DNA of 64,000 bases from the NCBI GenBank assembly GCA_964602845.1, contig CAZRSW010000006.1:1-64000 (forward strand). The letters run 5' to 3'. Shown here in pieces: positions 62,388-64,000 of the stretch. Source of the DNA: CAZRSW01 sp964602845. Lineage in GTDB: Bacteria > Chloroflexota > Dehalococcoidia > Lucifugimonadales > UBA826. The first letter of the stretch is position 1; each line of letters opens with the position of its first letter. The notes under the pieces are model-generated. The model had not been told where the DNA came from, ran no database searches, and was given only the letters and a program-made list of their open reading frames with translations. Both the position numbers and the translations under genes were made by a program.

Positions 62388-63418
62388 TTGACTGAAATTC
62401 GAACAGAACCCGTTACAGTAAATCTGGGACCGCAACATCCAAGCACTCACGGCGTGTTCAGACTCAGAGTCAGTTTTGATGGAGAGCAAATCGTTGACCT
62501 AGAACCAGTCTTCGGGTACTTACATAGAGGAACCGAAAAATTAGCAGAAACCAGAAACTATGTCCAAATAGTTACTTTGACTGACAGAATGGATTACACC
62601 GCAAGCATGTCCAACAATCTTGGATATGTAAGAACAGTCGAAAAACTCGCCCACATCCCTGTACCAGAGCGAGCCCAATATATCCGTGTAATTAGTGCTG
62701 AATTACAACGTATTGCTAGCCACCTTATGGCTACAGGATTTTTACTAAACGACTTGGGATCGTTGGCCACACCCCTAATATATTGCTTTCGGGAACGAGA
62801 GCGCATATTAGACCTGTTTGAGATGCTATGTGGAGCTAGAATCACGCTAAGCTATATGCGCCCAGGTGGAGTATTTCAGGACGCTCCAGAGGAATTTTGG
62901 CCCGCCCTCGCCTCTCTTTTGACAGAGCTTCCTCATTATCTAGACGAACTGGAATCTCTGATTACAACCAACGAAATCGTTTTAGCACGGACGGAGGGAG
63001 TAGGCATCCTAACGGATGCTGACGCGATCAACTGCTCCGTCACAGGCCCTATACTTCGCGCGGCAGGGGTTAATTGGGATCTCCGCAAAGCTGATCCCTA
63101 CGAAGTATACGATAGGATAAATTTCGATGTTCCCATCGGGACTATGGGTGACACTTTCGATCGATATTTTGTCCGGGTTCAAGAGATGCGTGAAAGCGTC
63201 AAAATAATCGCACAATGCGTGGACCAAATCGATACGGGACCTATTAGGACTGAGACTCCCTATTTTATCAGACCTCCAAGTGGAGAAGCTTATTCTGCCG
63301 TTGAAGGACCAAAAGGCGAGCTTGGCTATTACATTGTGAGTGACGGAAGTATTGCTCCGTACCGTTTCAAGGTTAGAGCGCCATCTCTCCTTAACTTGAC
63401 ACCTTTAAGAGAAATGTT
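62388..63418 (+). CDS. nuoD: NADH-quinone oxidoreductase subunit D, 3' end lost in gap
   Basis: The first 343 residues of the 49-kDa subunit. The start is TTG 62388, with AAGGA 9 bases upstream, 17 bp after nuoC. Landmarks are VNLGPQHPSTHGVFRLRV at the N-terminus (with the quinone-site histidines), EPVFGYLHRGTEK, SAELQRIASHLMATG and PIGTMGDTFDRYFVR. The frame runs into the gap at 63419 in the APSLLNLTPLREM region. About 35 residues that finish this family are missing, including the C-terminal DxxxGxVDR end. Confidence 0.95.
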
Positions 63419-63518
63419 NNNNNNNNNNNNNNNNNNNNNNNNNNNNNNNNNNNNNNNNNNNNNNNNNNNNNNNNNNNNNNNNNNNNNNNNNNNNNNNNNN
63501 NNNNNNNNNNNNNNNNNN
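63419..63518. other. Assembly gap (100 N) between nuoD and nuoH
   Basis: The flanks are not duplicated. From family lengths the gap hides about 100 bases of nuoD and some 250-350 bases of the nuoH N-terminus, so the real length is probably several hundred bases, not 100. Confidence 0.8.
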
Positions 63519-64000
63519 ATGACAGTAATACCGTTTGGTGAAAATTCTTTCTTAGGCAACTTGAATATTGGGATACTCTTTATTGTAGGCATAACTTCAT
63601 TAAACTCGATCGCTATTTTTATGGCAGGATGGGGGTCAAGAAACAAATACGCTATCCTTGGGTGTATGAGAGGCGCAGCAATGCTGATCAGTTATGAAAT
63701 CCCTATGGCACTGGGTATTACGAGCGTGTTGCTATTGGCCGGGTCTCTGGCTATGTCAGACATAGTGGCTAGCCAATCTATTCCTTTCCTACTGGTTATG
63801 CCCCTGGGGTTTTTCGTATTTGTTGCGGCGGCGATGGCAGAAATGAGTAGGACACCATTTGACCAGATCGAAGCCGAATCTGAGCTAGGTTCTGGCTACA
63901 ACACCGAATATAGTGGGATAAAATTTGCGGTCTTATTCTTAGCTGAGTTCATGGCACCAATAATAACAGCTGCTATTATAACCACACTTTTTCTGGGTGG
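63519..64000 (+). CDS. nuoH: NADH-quinone oxidoreductase subunit H, partial
   Basis: About 160 residues of the membrane subunit H, open at both ends: the 5' part lies in the gap and the 3' part beyond the window. The frame begins at 63519. Recognisable blocks are IPFGENSFLGNLNIGILFIVGITSLNSIAIFMAGWGSRNKYAILG, then MRGAAMLISYEIPM, and MAEMSRTPFDQIEAESELGSGYNTEYSG, which contains the charged loop near the quinone entry. The ATG at the gap edge is probably internal. It joins the quinone-reducing arm to the proton-pumping membrane arm. Confidence 0.93.
   Translation, partial: MTVIPFGENSFLGNLNIGILFIVGITSLNSIAIFMAGWGSRNKYAILGCMRGAAMLISYEIPMALGITSVLLLAGSLAMSDIVASQSIPFLLVMPLGFFVFVAAAMAEMSRTPFDQIEAESELGSGYNTEYSGIKFAVLFLAEFMAPIITAAIITTLFLG

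Noticed and set aside
1..64000. CRISPR array, prophage, insertion sequence or integron
   Set aside because: No regularly spaced repeats, transposase, integrase or phage genes were seen.

Overview
The window looks like a moderately AT-rich marine bacterial chromosome of the phylum Chloroflexota, possibly the SAR202 group. The clues are a 1475-residue protein carrying the YYY (DUF2298) membrane domain typical of Chloroflexi and archaea, two luciferase-like flavin/F420 monooxygenases, an HpnCDE squalene module, a form-II CoxL-like molybdenum hydroxylase and scattered carbohydrate and peptide catabolic genes. This placement is inference; only the first ~50 bases of a 16S gene are present. The sequence is a draft scaffold with four 100-N gaps. 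Several genes start with TTG, some behind a clear ribosome binding site.

Layout. 1-205: 5' end of a 16S rRNA gene (minus strand) with its promoter and leader. 206-14172: mostly plus-strand metabolic genes: a TIM-barrel sugar isomerase/epimerase (minus), a threonine-dehydratase-like lyase, a DinB-fold protein, an M42-type peptidase (minus), two LLM oxidoreductases, an RNB exonuclease, tRNA-Pro (minus), an NHL-repeat protein, LarB, a GH105-like protein, UppP, a PfkB kinase and a zinc-ribbon protein. 14189-18912 is a minus-strand cluster: ThuA-like protein, arylsulfotransferase-like protein, a two-domain rhodanese whose catalytic cysteine codon is TGA followed by a SECIS-like hairpin (a likely selenoprotein), and a coupled pair of acetyl-xylan-esterase-like genes, one of them without its catalytic triad. 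19076-31000: the giant YYY/glycosyltransferase membrane protein, an unknown protein, an S9 peptidase, DNA polymerase IV, a MoxR ATPase and an orphan CoxL-like subunit.

31301-39451 is the rpoB-rpoC operon with a sigma70-type promoter and an attenuator-like hairpin. 39528-41554 is a FecCD/BtuCD-type importer behind a hairpin-rich leader. 41562-46223 holds a gamma-carbonic-anhydrase-like protein, a TPR lipoprotein, a sodium-pump decarboxylase set (gamma, beta and biotin carrier, no carboxyltransferase), a Yip1-like membrane protein and a TatD nuclease. An oligopeptide-type binding lipoprotein follows.

48205-54969 is one minus-strand iron-sulfur operon read sufB-sufC-sufD-sufU-Rrf2-Rieske-sufS-sufU, making and regulating Fe-S clusters. 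55034-60612 is an isoprenoid/squalene operon (prenyl synthase, phosphorylase fragment, YjbQ, HpnC, HpnD, HpnE). 60753-64000 is the start of a complex I operon, nuoA-B-C-D-H, cut by a gap. The Fe-S operon plausibly supplies clusters to complex I and the Rieske protein.

Two of the four gaps (42003 and 57230) are flanked by identical 55-bp sequences. Deleting the Ns and one copy restores both interrupted genes in frame, so these are assembly joins rather than missing DNA. The gaps at 59373 and 63419 are real.
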